A stretch of 7,056 nucleotides of DNA from positions 1-7,056 of the forward strand of contig JAISZE010000051.1 of the NCBI GenBank assembly GCA_031269405.1, given 5' to 3'. This document shows, in pieces, positions 1 through 6,864 of the stretch. This DNA is from Treponema sp. (GTDB lineage Bacteria > Spirochaetota > Spirochaetia > Treponematales > Breznakiellaceae). Position 1 is the stretch's first letter. The number at the start of each line of letters is the position of its first letter. The notes below the pieces were generated by a model. That model saw only the letters and a list, made by a program, of their open reading frames with translations. It was not told the DNA's origin and ran no database searches. Position numbers and translations under genes: made by a program.

Positions 1-1022
1 GGGAGGCTTTCAGGATAGAGGGTTCCATACGGGAGGGGGGCTTCCTTGTTCCAGGAGCTTTTATTTCAGCCGGATCTTTTCCCCTTACCGTAAGCGCCGG
101 GTCCCCTCTGCACGAGGCCAGGATCGCCGCCCCGGAGGATCGGCCCTTTCCTGAACCCATTCCTGCGGATCCCGGAATGATCCTGGCATGGCCGCAGGAG
201 GCCTGGCGGGATCCCAGGTTTGAAATTTTCCGCTGGGAAGGTTTTGATTCTATCCTCATTTTTGACATAGCCGATTATGATGTTCAGGACCGTTTCTTTA
301 AGCGCCTCGCCTTTTTTACGGAAAAAAAAGGCTTCCGCGGGCGCCTTGCGGGGGATGAGGAAATCGCCTCCCTTCACGGCTGGAACGCCCACGATTACCG
401 GGCAGCGTCTCTGGCGGATTTTTTCGAAGCCGCCAGGAAAAGCAATTTTCCCCTCAACAGGGAAGAACGGGAACTTAAAGCCATCATGCTTCAAACAGGC
501 ATACTGCGGCTGGAAGGCGAAACCATCATAAGCGGAGAAGGGGCTGTCATCTCTGTTTCCCGGCAGTCCGGCAGGAATCTCCGCTCCCGTTTTATGGTCC
601 ACGAAAGCTTTCACGGCCTTTTTTTTATTGACAGCGATTTCCGCGAATTCTGCCGGCGCAGGTGGAACGGCCTTCCTGACGCGGCCCGGCGTTTTATCCG
701 TTCTTATTTTGATTTCCAGGCCTACGATATAACGGATACGGAACTGCTGGTAAATGAGTTCATGGCCTATGCGCTTCAGCAGCCTGTATCCCAGGCAGGC
801 AGGTACTTTGGCGAATACCTGCCCGGCCAGATGCTCGACATTTCCGCCTGGCGCAGGGCCGCTCTGCCTGAAACCGAAGAGCTCTCTGCAGAAGGGGCCA
901 GTTCTTGGCCTGAAATAAGCGCCGCCTTTACCATCGAAGCTGAGGCGTTTTCGGCGTATGTCAACAGGCGCTGGGGCCTCGCCGCAGGCAGGGTGAGCAC
1001 GGTTTCGGTTTTTCGGGATTAA
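1..1022 (+). CDS. Putative HExxH zinc metallopeptidase-like protein, 5' end cut by window edge
   Basis: The reading frame is open from base 3 to the TAA at 1020-1022, giving 339 visible residues. There is an internal ATG at 177, but the frame continues upstream of it without a stop and with normal-looking protein, so the true start most likely lies left of the window. The key feature is MVHESFHGLFF: an HExxH motif at visible residues 200-204 (bases 600-614). It is followed 48 residues later by LVNEFMAYALQQ, whose Glu252 (codon 756) could be the third zinc ligand, as in gluzincin-type metallopeptidases. This layout is seen directly; peptidase activity is inferred. I do not recognise the family by name. 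No signal peptide can be judged because the N-terminus is missing. The gene converges on the minus-strand hydrolase gene with only 16 bases between the two stop codons. Confidence is high that this is a gene, moderate for the function. Confidence 0.72.
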   Translation, partial: EAFRIEGSIREGGFLVPGAFISAGSFPLTVSAGSPLHEARIAAPEDRPFPEPIPADPGMILAWPQEAWRDPRFEIFRWEGFDSILIFDIADYDVQDRFFKRLAFFTEKKGFRGRLAGDEEIASLHGWNAHDYRAASLADFFEAARKSNFPLNREERELKAIMLQTGILRLEGETIISGEGAVISVSRQSGRNLRSRFMVHESFHGLFFIDSDFREFCRRRWNGLPDAARRFIRSYFDFQAYDITDTELLVNEFMAYALQQPVSQAGRYFGEYLPGQMLDISAWRRAALPETEELSAEGASSWPEISAAFTIEAEAFSAYVNRRWGLAAGRVSTVSVFRD

Positions 1023-1038
1023 GCCGCCCTGCAGGGCC

Positions 1039-1656
1039 CTAGATGCTGACGCTGAATTTAGGGCGCCGGGCCTTGAAATCTTCAAAACTGTTGACCCCGG
1101 CGTTAAAAAGGCGCTCGGCGTCAAGGGACGTAGGCGGGCCGTGGCCCGGGAGCACCGTATAGTTCCCCGGAAGGGACAGGATCTTGCTCCGCAGGGCGGT
1201 CATCTGGTTGGCCAGCCCGTAGGCGCTGGCGGTGCGGCCCACAAGCCCCGCGCTCAGGACATCGCCTGTAAAGAGCAGGCGTCCGATTTTAAAAACCGCC
1301 GAATCCGCCGAGTGGCCCGGAACCGAGATAACTTCGACCCTGAAAGAACCGGTATTGAAAATATCCCCGTCCCTGACCAGGAGGGTCCGGTGCTCCCTGA
1401 TAACCGGGTTTATCCCGTAAATCTCTGTGTTGTAAATCCGCATCAAAGTCTTGAGCCCGTGCACGTGGTTCAGGTGATCATGAGTGATGAGCACGCCCCG
1501 CAGGTTGTACTCATTATCTTCGATGTACCTGAGGGTAGTTTCATCCATGTTGCCGGGATCGATAATAAGGACTTCTTTGATCTCCGCTTCGTCGTCGCTG
1601 CCAAGAATATAGGAATTGCTGAAACCGAAGGTACAGTAGTGAAAATATAGTTTCAA
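1039..1656 (-). CDS. MBL-fold metallo-hydrolase (glyoxalase II-like)
   Basis: This is a 205-residue protein of the metallo-beta-lactamase fold, the size of small glyoxalase II-like single-domain hydrolases. Visible motifs in order are: IIDPG (31-35), the metal motif THDHLNHVHG (58-67), PGHSADS (113-119) with His115, FTGDVL (129-134) with bridging Asp132, and LPGHGPPT (169-176) with His172. The first motif normally reads HxHxDH. Here it is HDHLNH, so Asn63 replaces the usual Asp ligand of metal site 2, while all other ligands are present. The substrate cannot be told; thioester hydrolysis is a family-based guess. The start is a TTG at 1656, chosen because a strong GGAGG lies 7 bases upstream and because it overlaps the stop of the preceding pentapeptide gene in TTGA, which suggests translational coupling. 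No signal peptide is visible, so it is probably cytoplasmic. Confidence 0.88.
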   Translation of the reverse strand: MKLYFHYCTFGFSNSYILGSDDEAEIKEVLIIDPGNMDETTLRYIEDNEYNLRGVLITHDHLNHVHGLKTLMRIYNTEIYGINPVIREHRTLLVRDGDIFNTGSFRVEVISVPGHSADSAVFKIGRLLFTGDVLSAGLVGRTASAYGLANQMTALRSKILSLPGNYTVLPGHGPPTSLDAERLFNAGVNSFEDFKARRPKFSVSI

Positions 1657-2246
1657 CCCATCTCCTCCATCTCAAAAACCGCCTCTCCTGAATTGGAAGC
1701 CTTAAAGGAAACGCCTTCCTGCCTGGCTTTGATGAAATTCGCGCGCTTGAGGTTGCAGTTGTTAAAACCCGTGTCCGAAAGATCGGCTTCGATAAACCGG
1801 CTGTTGTACAAATTGGAATTATCAAAGATCGTGCCGGTTATGACGGTTCCCCCGTAGTTGATATGGACCAGTTCGGATCCTTCAAACGTGCAGTTTTTTA
1901 TTGTAGATCCCGCGAAAGACAGGAACTGGAGATCTGTTTTGGAAAAATCGCAGGAAAGGAGGGAAGAAAAATCGAAGAAGGCCATCCGCATCACTGCGCC
2001 GTTAAAAAGACAGGCCGAAAAACTTGCGCCGTTGAAATTGCAGCCGTAAAACTGGCAATGGGAAAAATCGAAGTTTTCAAACACGAGCCCCTGGGCGTTG
2101 AGATCCTTGACGACTTTCTGGTTTGTTATATAATTTCCAATCCTGCGGACTTCAGCTTCCGGGTCCGCCAGATGGACGGCGCAGAGGGTTGAACCGCTTA
2201 CAGCGGGCCTGCCGCAGCCTGCGGCGCAGGATGTTACGGTAAACAT
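1653..2246 (-). CDS. Pentapeptide-repeat protein with N-terminal Cys/His knuckle
   Basis: This is a 197-residue protein from the ATG at 2246. The frame is open further upstream to about 2417, but that part overlaps the divergent zinc-ribbon gene and reads as noise, so I reject it. The N-terminus has a probable zinc knuckle: Cys7, Cys11, Cys22 and His25. From about residue 52 to 191 the chain is an uninterrupted pentapeptide repeat: every fifth residue from Phe56 to Phe191 is Phe, Leu, Ile, Tyr or Met except Gln176 and Ser186, and the residue two before it is mostly small (Ala, Ser, Thr, Cys). The family folds as a right-handed quadrilateral beta-helix; 28 pentads make about seven coils. Some relatives (Qnr, MfpA) mimic DNA and bind gyrase, but nothing here shows that, and the zinc knuckle is not a Qnr trait. 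The gene is first in a two-gene unit with the MBL hydrolase. No Shine-Dalgarno is visible before the ATG. Confidence 0.85.
   Translation of the reverse strand: MFTVTSCAAGCGRPAVSGSTLCAVHLADPEAEVRRIGNYITNQKVVKDLNAQGLVFENFDFSHCQFYGCNFNGASFSACLFNGAVMRMAFFDFSSLLSCDFSKTDLQFLSFAGSTIKNCTFEGSELVHINYGGTVITGTIFDNSNLYNSRFIEADLSDTGFNNCNLKRANFIKARQEGVSFKASNSGEAVFEMEEMG
1661..1668 (-). promoter_or_regulatory. Ribosome binding site fixing a TTG start
   Basis: Read on the minus strand this is GGAGGAGA, a near-perfect Shine-Dalgarno. GGAGG ends 7 bases before the TTG at 1656-1654. It lies inside the last codons of the pentapeptide gene, whose TGA overlaps the TTG. The site is the main reason for choosing a TTG start for the MBL hydrolase, and it suggests coupled translation of the two genes. 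Confidence 0.75.
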
Positions 2247-2252
2247 AATGCT

Positions 2253-2261
2253 ATTATAGCA
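2253..2261 (-). promoter_or_regulatory. Extended -10 promoter for the pentapeptide/MBL unit
   Basis: The minus strand reads TGCTATAAT, a perfect extended -10 element (TGn plus TATAAT). No good -35 is present at 16-18 bases; the 17-base position reads TACTCA, which is poor but tolerable for an extended -10 promoter. Only six bases separate the TATAAT from the ATG at 2246, so transcription would begin at or next to the start codon and give a leaderless mRNA. The core also lies in a small perfect inverted repeat, GCTAT-T-ATAGC (2250-2260), so a regulator or opposing RNA polymerase could bind in the same place. Confidence 0.5.
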
Positions 2262-2309
2262 TATAACGCCCGTATTGAGTAGGCCGGGCTTTTGATAGTA
2301 AGATGAAGT

Positions 2310-2597
2310 ATGTGCTGGTACTGCGGATCTCCTGTTAAAGACGCCGAACCCATAGGCCGCTCCCTCTCCTGCCCCGAGTGCGGAAAGGATCTCCGTTCCT
2401 GCAGAAACTGCCGCCATTTTCTTGCCGGTTCCCCAAAGGACTGCGCCGAGTCCCAGGCTGAAGTTCCCTCAGACCGGGAAAGGGCCAATTTCTGCGACTG
2501 GTTTTCCCTGAATCCGAAATTCCGCAAACCTTCAGGGGAGATGTCCCGGGATTCCGCCGCTTCCGCCAAAGCCGCTTTTGACAATCTCTTTAAATGA
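2310..2597 (+). CDS. Small double zinc-ribbon protein, first gene of the murI-rsgA-mutS2 operon
   Basis: This is a 95-residue protein rich in cysteine pairs. CWYC (residues 2-5) and CPEC (21-24) form a classic four-cysteine zinc ribbon. A second cluster follows: CRNC (31-34), Cys45 and Cys62 in the segment ERANFCDWF. The C-terminal third, after residue 66, is polar and low in cysteine. The second cluster resembles a short Cys-rich motif I recall from hypothetical proteins of several phyla, but I cannot name a function; RNA, DNA or protein binding are all possible. The ATG at 2310 is the first start after an in-frame stop at 2304-2306, and its Shine-Dalgarno is weak. The stop overlaps the murI start in ATGA (2594-2597), so the two are probably translated together. 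No clear plus-strand promoter can be picked in the 63-base divergent gap, although TATTAT and TATAAC sequences occur there. Confidence 0.82.
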   Translation: MCWYCGSPVKDAEPIGRSLSCPECGKDLRSCRNCRHFLAGSPKDCAESQAEVPSDRERANFCDWFSLNPKFRKPSGEMSRDSAASAKAAFDNLFK

Positions 2598-3409
2598 TTT
2601 TTAATGATATGAACACGAGGCCTGTGCTTTTCCTGGATTCCGGCATCGGAAGCCTTCCTTACGGCGTTTTTTTTCATAACGCCAATAGGGACGAAACCTT
2701 GATCTGCGTTGCGGACCGGGCCCATTTCCCTTACGGTCCCAAACAGCGGGAAACGCTGATTGAATTGCTTTTTGTTTTGACTGAAAAACTGATAGACCGC
2801 TACAACCCTAAGATCCTGGCCCTTGCATGTAATACCGCTTCTGTTTCAGCCCTCGAGGCGTTACGGGAGCGATTCCCGCATCTGCCCATTGTCGGGACAG
2901 TACCGGCGGTTAAACCCGCGGTACAGGCCAGCGTGAAGCGCCGCGTAGGGGTGCTGGGAACTGAACGTACCATAGAAGATCCCTGCATCGCCGAACTGGC
3001 AGCCCGGTACGGGCCGGACTGCGAAATAATCGGGATTGCCGCACCTTCTCTGGTGGAATTCGCCGAACGCCGGTTCGCCCTGGCGGATCCCGCAGAACGG
3101 TTTCTGGCAGTGGAACCCTGGGTGGAAAAGTTCAGGGAAGCTGGCGCCGACGCCCTGGTCCTGGGCTGCACCCACTTTCTCCTCCTTCTGGAGGAATTCA
3201 AGACAGCCGCAGGAGGAACCATGGGGGTTTACGATTCCCTTGAAGGCGTGTCCCGGCGGGTGGAATCGTTTCTGGATGCAGAAGGGGGGAGACTCCGTTC
3301 CAGGGGCGGGAACAGGACCCCGGTTCTTGCGGTTTCCGGGGACGCGCCTCTGGAACCTTACTGGGCCCTGCTGGCCGCTTTCTCCGGTTTTTCTCTTGGA
3401 AGGATATAA
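2594..3409 (+). CDS. murI: Glutamate racemase
   Basis: This 271-residue enzyme, of usual length for the family, interconverts L- and D-glutamate in the cytoplasm to supply D-glutamate for peptidoglycan. Visible family motifs are: LDSGIGS (14-20) with the conserved Asp15-Ser16, PYGPK (46-50), ACNTAS (78-83) with catalytic Cys79, VLGTERTI (120-127), and LGCTHF (190-195) with the second catalytic Cys192 and its His194. Both cysteines of the two-base mechanism are therefore present. Departures from consensus are DSGIGS for DSGxGG and GCTHFL for GCTHYP. The start at 2594 is set by the ATGA overlap with the upstream gene; a second in-frame ATG at 2609, five codons in, is a possible alternative since neither has a strong Shine-Dalgarno. 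The stop TAA shares its last base with the ATG of rsgA. Related Asp/Glu racemases are the only alternative, and the neat fit to MurI makes them less likely. Confidence 0.87.
   Translation: MIFNDMNTRPVLFLDSGIGSLPYGVFFHNANRDETLICVADRAHFPYGPKQRETLIELLFVLTEKLIDRYNPKILALACNTASVSALEALRERFPHLPIVGTVPAVKPAVQASVKRRVGVLGTERTIEDPCIAELAARYGPDCEIIGIAAPSLVEFAERRFALADPAERFLAVEPWVEKFREAGADALVLGCTHFLLLLEEFKTAAGGTMGVYDSLEGVSRRVESFLDAEGGRLRSRGGNRTPVLAVSGDAPLEPYWALLAAFSGFSLGRI
3398..3404 (+). promoter_or_regulatory. Ribosome binding site for rsgA
   Basis: GGAAGGA lies inside the last codons of murI, four bases before the ATG at 3409. The murI stop and rsgA start interlock as TAATG. This supports 3409 as the start rather than the in-frame ATG at 3418, and it points to coupled translation. 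Confidence 0.6.
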
Positions 3410-4341
3410 TGCAGGGAATGGTACTACGGGGTTCCAGGAATGTTTTTACCCTCAGGAGCGGAAGGGAAGAACGGGAATACAGGATCAAGGGAAAGATACT
3501 CAAAGGCGTGGAAGGTTATTATAACCCCCTTGCGCCGGGAGACATGGTGGAAACAGACGGGGGCCTCATAACCGGCCTTGTCAAGAGGCGGAACGCCTTT
3601 GCCCGGTTCAACCAGAAAGGGCAGGCCCCCCAACTCCTGGCCGCCAATGTGGACCTGATCCTGTGCGTTACCACCCCTCTGTCCCCCCCCTTCCGCCCCC
3701 GTTTTTTGGACCGCGTCCTGTTCCAGGCCGCTTACTCAGGCGTTCCGGCTGCGCTGGTCTGCAACAAGTCCGATATTGCGGACGGAGATCTTGATACCGA
3801 AGAACGGCTTGAAGACTTCCGGCGCATCGGTTATCCGGTCTTCCGCCTTTCAGCCCTCACCGGCGAAGGGATGGAAGAATTCCGCTCGTTCATAGCCGGG
3901 AAAACAACGGTCCTTACAGGCCAGTCAGGCGTAGGGAAGTCAAGCCTGGTCAAGGCCCTTATCCCGGATCTGGAAATCAGGACCGGGAAGGTAAATGAAA
4001 AATACGATAGAGGGAACCACACTACCACCCGGTCGGAACTCCTGGATGTTCCTGAGGTTTCAGGCTGCCTGGGCGGCGGGGCCATGATAATCGACACCCC
4101 CGGGATCAGGCGTTTCGTCCCTGAGCGGGTCCCTCAGGAGGACGTGATCCTTTATATGAAAGAATTCGCCCCTCTGGCAGGAAAGTGCAGTTTCGGCCTT
4201 TCGTGTTCCCATGAGACCGAGCCGGGCTGCAAGATCATGGAAGCCGTTCACGCCGGGGTGATCCACGAGGAGCGGTATGAAAGTTTTCTCCGTATCCGGG
4301 ATGAAATGGCCGGAGCCGAAAGGTATCCGGATTATGACTAG
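3409..4341 (+). CDS. rsgA: Ribosome small subunit-dependent GTPase A
   Basis: This 310-residue circularly permuted GTPase acts late in 30S subunit assembly, where GTP hydrolysis is stimulated by the small subunit. The domain order is typical: an N-terminal OB-fold (about 1-75, ending in RFNQKGQAPQLLAANVD-like sequence), then GTPase motifs in permuted order G4 NKSD (119-122), G5 SAL (148-150), G1 GQSGVGKSS (171-179), G2 threonines (205-207) and G3 DTPGI (229-233). A C-terminal zinc finger follows with Cys260, Cys266, His268 and Cys274. All key residues are intact, so the protein should be active. It overlaps murI by one base and is followed by mutS2 after 26 bases. Placement next to mutS2 groups two proteins that act on ribosomes. 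Confidence 0.96.
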   Translation: MQGMVLRGSRNVFTLRSGREEREYRIKGKILKGVEGYYNPLAPGDMVETDGGLITGLVKRRNAFARFNQKGQAPQLLAANVDLILCVTTPLSPPFRPRFLDRVLFQAAYSGVPAALVCNKSDIADGDLDTEERLEDFRRIGYPVFRLSALTGEGMEEFRSFIAGKTTVLTGQSGVGKSSLVKALIPDLEIRTGKVNEKYDRGNHTTTRSELLDVPEVSGCLGGGAMIIDTPGIRRFVPERVPQEDVILYMKEFAPLAGKCSFGLSCSHETEPGCKIMEAVHAGVIHEERYESFLRIRDEMAGAERYPDYD

Positions 4342-4367
4342 CGATATATGACCAACAAGAGCTATGT

Positions 4368-6758
4368 ATGAATGAAAAAACCGTAAAACTTCTGGAATTT
4401 GACGCAATCCGCGGCAGAGTTGCCGCCTGCGCCTTGAGCGGCGAAGCGGCTTCCCTTATCCTTGCGGATGAGCCGAAAAGGGATGAACAGGAAGTCCTGC
4501 ATCTCAAGGGCCTGGTATCCGCCGTTCTAGACCGCATCAACATAGGGGACAGCGAAAAACGGGACAGCCTCCCGGACATCGGCGCCCTTCTTCCCCGGCT
4601 CGGAGTAGAAGGCTCGGTGCTGGAAACCGACGAGGCTTATGCCCTGGGCCTTTTCATCGAACGCGGGGAGGAACTGAGAAAATGGCTTTCAAAGGGAGAA
4701 AACAGAATAGCGGAAGCCGAGGCCCTGCCTTACTGCCAGGATCTGGCAGCCGGGATTTTCCGGGTTCTGGACAGGGACGGGAATCTCAGGGACCTGCCGG
4801 AGTTCCGGGAGATACGGCGGCGCATACAAACCCTTACAAAGGAACTGGAAAACACCGGGACGCGGTATGCGGCTAACGATGAAACTCGGCGCATGCTCCA
4901 GTCCGGCGTTCCGTCCCAGCGCGATGGACGCATGGTTCTGGCGGTCAAAGCCAATTTCCGGGGCCGCATCAGAGGCATAGTCCACGAAGTTTCCGCCACA
5001 GGGCAGACGGTTTTTATCGAGCCCGAAGAGGTGGTGGAAAAGAACAACGAGCTCCTTATCGAGAACCGGCGCCTTAGCGCGGAGATCCGGCGGGTTTTCA
5101 GGGAACTGACCGGGCGGATCGCTCCGCACCGGGAAACCCTTGCGGCTTTCCATACCGGGGTGGTGTACCTTGAAACCCTCAGGGCACGGGCCCGCTACGG
5201 CTTCGAGACTAAAGGCTGCTTCGCAAGGGAGGATCCGGAAGGGGCGCTGGTCCTGAAAAAAGCCCGGCATCCCCTGCTGGGGTTTGGCGCGATACCTCTG
5301 GATTTCGCCATGGACGGCCCTACCCGCACGGTCATCATCACAGGCCCCAACACCGGGGGCAAAACCGTGGCCCTGAAAACCGCCGGCCTTTTGGCCATGA
5401 TGAACCAGTTCGGCCTCCCCCTTCCTGCCGGGGAAGGCACCTGCCTCCCGGTTTTCGACGGGATCTACGCCGACATAGGGGACGAGCAGTCCATAAGCCA
5501 GTCCCTCTCTACCTTCTCGTCCCACATGACCACTATCGCGGACATCGCCAACCGGGCCGGGGAGAGATCCCTGGTGCTCCTGGACGAACTGGGCTCAGGC
5601 ACGGATCCCGGAGAAGGGAGCGCCATCGCTATGGCCATTCTGGATCATCTTATTGAAAGGAAAACCCGCCTCATCATCACCACCCATCACGGGGTTCTCA
5701 AGAATTACGGCTATACCCGCAAAGGCGCGGAGAACGCATCTATGGAATTTGACAGCCGGACCCTGTCCCCTACGTTCCGCATCGTCATGGGCATACCCGG
5801 GGAAAGCCGGGCTGTGGATATTGCCGCCAGGAACGGCCTCCCAGGGGATATTATCGCCAGGGCCCGTGCCTACCTTGCAGGGGAGCAGGCCGATGTAAGC
5901 GCCCTGATTACGGGCCTCAAGGAAAAGCGCCAGGAACTTGAATCCGCCGCTGAAGCGGGCAGGGCCGAAACCCTCCGGCTTATGGAAGAGCGCCGGATGA
6001 CGGATCTCAGGGAACTCAGGCTCAAGCAAAAGGAGCTGCACCTTAAAACAGAAGGCGCCGGAAGCCTCCGCCGGCTCCTTGAGGAAAGCAGGAAGCAGCT
6101 TGAAAACCTGGTCAGGGAGATCAAGGAAGGGGAGCTTACGAGGGAAAAAACCCTGAAGGTCAAGGAATTCCTTTCTGATTTGGAACATTCGGTACAAGCG
6201 GAAAACGCCGCTCTGGAACGGGAAGAAGCAAGCCTCGCCGAAGAGTGCCGCGGCATAGAGTCCGCTTCAGACAGCCCCGGAAGCGGAGCGGCGCAGGGGA
6301 AGGGGCCGCTTGTCCTGGAAGCCGGAACGGAAGTTCTCGCCGGTGAATCAAGGCGCCGGGGCCGCGTGCTACGATCCGGCAAAAAAGGCTCCTGGATAGT
6401 GGAAATCGGATCCCTCAAAATGAGCTTCCCTGAAAAGGATCTTATCCCCGTATACCCGGCCAGGGAGGAAAGGAGACCCCTCATCGCCCAGGCGGATCTT
6501 GCCCCTTCGGCCCCGGTTCAACTGGAACTGAACCTCCGGGGAATGAGGTTCGAGGAGGCTCTGGAGGCCCTGCGGCAGCAGATTGACGCCGCTGTCCTTT
6601 CGGGGATCCGCGAATTCGCCGTAGTTCACGGCAAAGGCGACGGCATACTCCAAAAAGGGGTCCACGACTACCTTGGGAACGAAAAAGCCGTAGCGGACTA
6701 TTACTTTTCCCGCCCCGAGCTTGGGGGCTTTGGCCGGACCGAAGTGGTTCTGAAGTAA
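4368..6758 (+). CDS. mutS2: Endonuclease MutS2 / ribosome-collision ATPase
   Basis: This 796-residue protein is full length for MutS2. It lacks the mismatch-recognition domain of MutS and starts with lever/clamp sequence (about 1-310). The ATPase follows: Walker A GPNTGGKT (326-333), the MutS signature GDEQSISQSLSTFSSHM (371-387) and Walker B LVLLDE (402-407). A long charged coiled coil spans about 500-640. A KOW-like segment starting GTEVLAG covers about 653-695, and the C-terminal Smr domain covers about 718-796. In Smr the usual LDLRG reads LNLRG (721-725) and the HGxG loop is HGKGDG (754-759). MutS2 proteins have been linked to suppression of recombination, and in Bacillus to splitting of collided ribosomes; which applies here cannot be read from sequence. 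The ATG at 4368 has only a weak AAGAG (4357-4361) upstream. It is the last gene of the operon; no further gene is seen downstream. Confidence 0.96.
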   Translation: MNEKTVKLLEFDAIRGRVAACALSGEAASLILADEPKRDEQEVLHLKGLVSAVLDRINIGDSEKRDSLPDIGALLPRLGVEGSVLETDEAYALGLFIERGEELRKWLSKGENRIAEAEALPYCQDLAAGIFRVLDRDGNLRDLPEFREIRRRIQTLTKELENTGTRYAANDETRRMLQSGVPSQRDGRMVLAVKANFRGRIRGIVHEVSATGQTVFIEPEEVVEKNNELLIENRRLSAEIRRVFRELTGRIAPHRETLAAFHTGVVYLETLRARARYGFETKGCFAREDPEGALVLKKARHPLLGFGAIPLDFAMDGPTRTVIITGPNTGGKTVALKTAGLLAMMNQFGLPLPAGEGTCLPVFDGIYADIGDEQSISQSLSTFSSHMTTIADIANRAGERSLVLLDELGSGTDPGEGSAIAMAILDHLIERKTRLIITTHHGVLKNYGYTRKGAENASMEFDSRTLSPTFRIVMGIPGESRAVDIAARNGLPGDIIARARAYLAGEQADVSALITGLKEKRQELESAAEAGRAETLRLMEERRMTDLRELRLKQKELHLKTEGAGSLRRLLEESRKQLENLVREIKEGELTREKTLKVKEFLSDLEHSVQAENAALEREEASLAEECRGIESASDSPGSGAAQGKGPLVLEAGTEVLAGESRRRGRVLRSGKKGSWIVEIGSLKMSFPEKDLIPVYPAREERRPLIAQADLAPSAPVQLELNLRGMRFEEALEALRQQIDAAVLSGIREFAVVHGKGDGILQKGVHDYLGNEKAVADYYFSRPELGGFGRTEVVLK

Positions 6759-6864
6759 AAGCAGCCTGGAAAGCAATGGCAACAAGCTAAGGGTTTCAGA
6801 CAGGGCAACGTCCTTTACATTTCAAAGGCTGGAATCTGCCAAAATAGTGAAGATTTTTAACCGC

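Noticed and set aside
1026..1037. GCCCTGCAGGGC palindrome between the convergent genes as a shared terminator
   Set aside because: It is a perfect 12-base palindrome, but it has no loop and no T run on either side, so it is not a credible intrinsic terminator.
66..1124. A 352-codon minus-strand ORF opposite the HExxH gene
   Set aside because: It runs through the stop region of the MBL gene and lies opposite a plus-strand frame with clear protein character and a motif. Its translation is rich in Gly, Pro, Arg and Ala with no recognisable domain, typical of a GC-rich shadow frame.
1141..1650. A 169-codon plus-strand ORF opposite the MBL hydrolase
   Set aside because: The minus strand encodes all MBL motifs and has a strong Shine-Dalgarno; this frame shows no domain and is a mirror of it.
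2247..2417. N-terminal extension of the pentapeptide protein to an ATG at 2417
   Set aside because: It would overlap the divergent zinc-ribbon gene by over 100 bases and span both promoters, and the extra 57 residues have no domain, whereas the knuckle begins just after the ATG at 2246.
4689..5525. A 278-codon minus-strand ORF inside mutS2
   Set aside because: It is antisense to the MutS2 clamp and ATPase regions, with no motif of its own.
6808..6824. CCTTT/AAAGG mini-hairpin after mutS2
   Set aside because: The stem is only five pairs, mostly A-T, with no T run after it.
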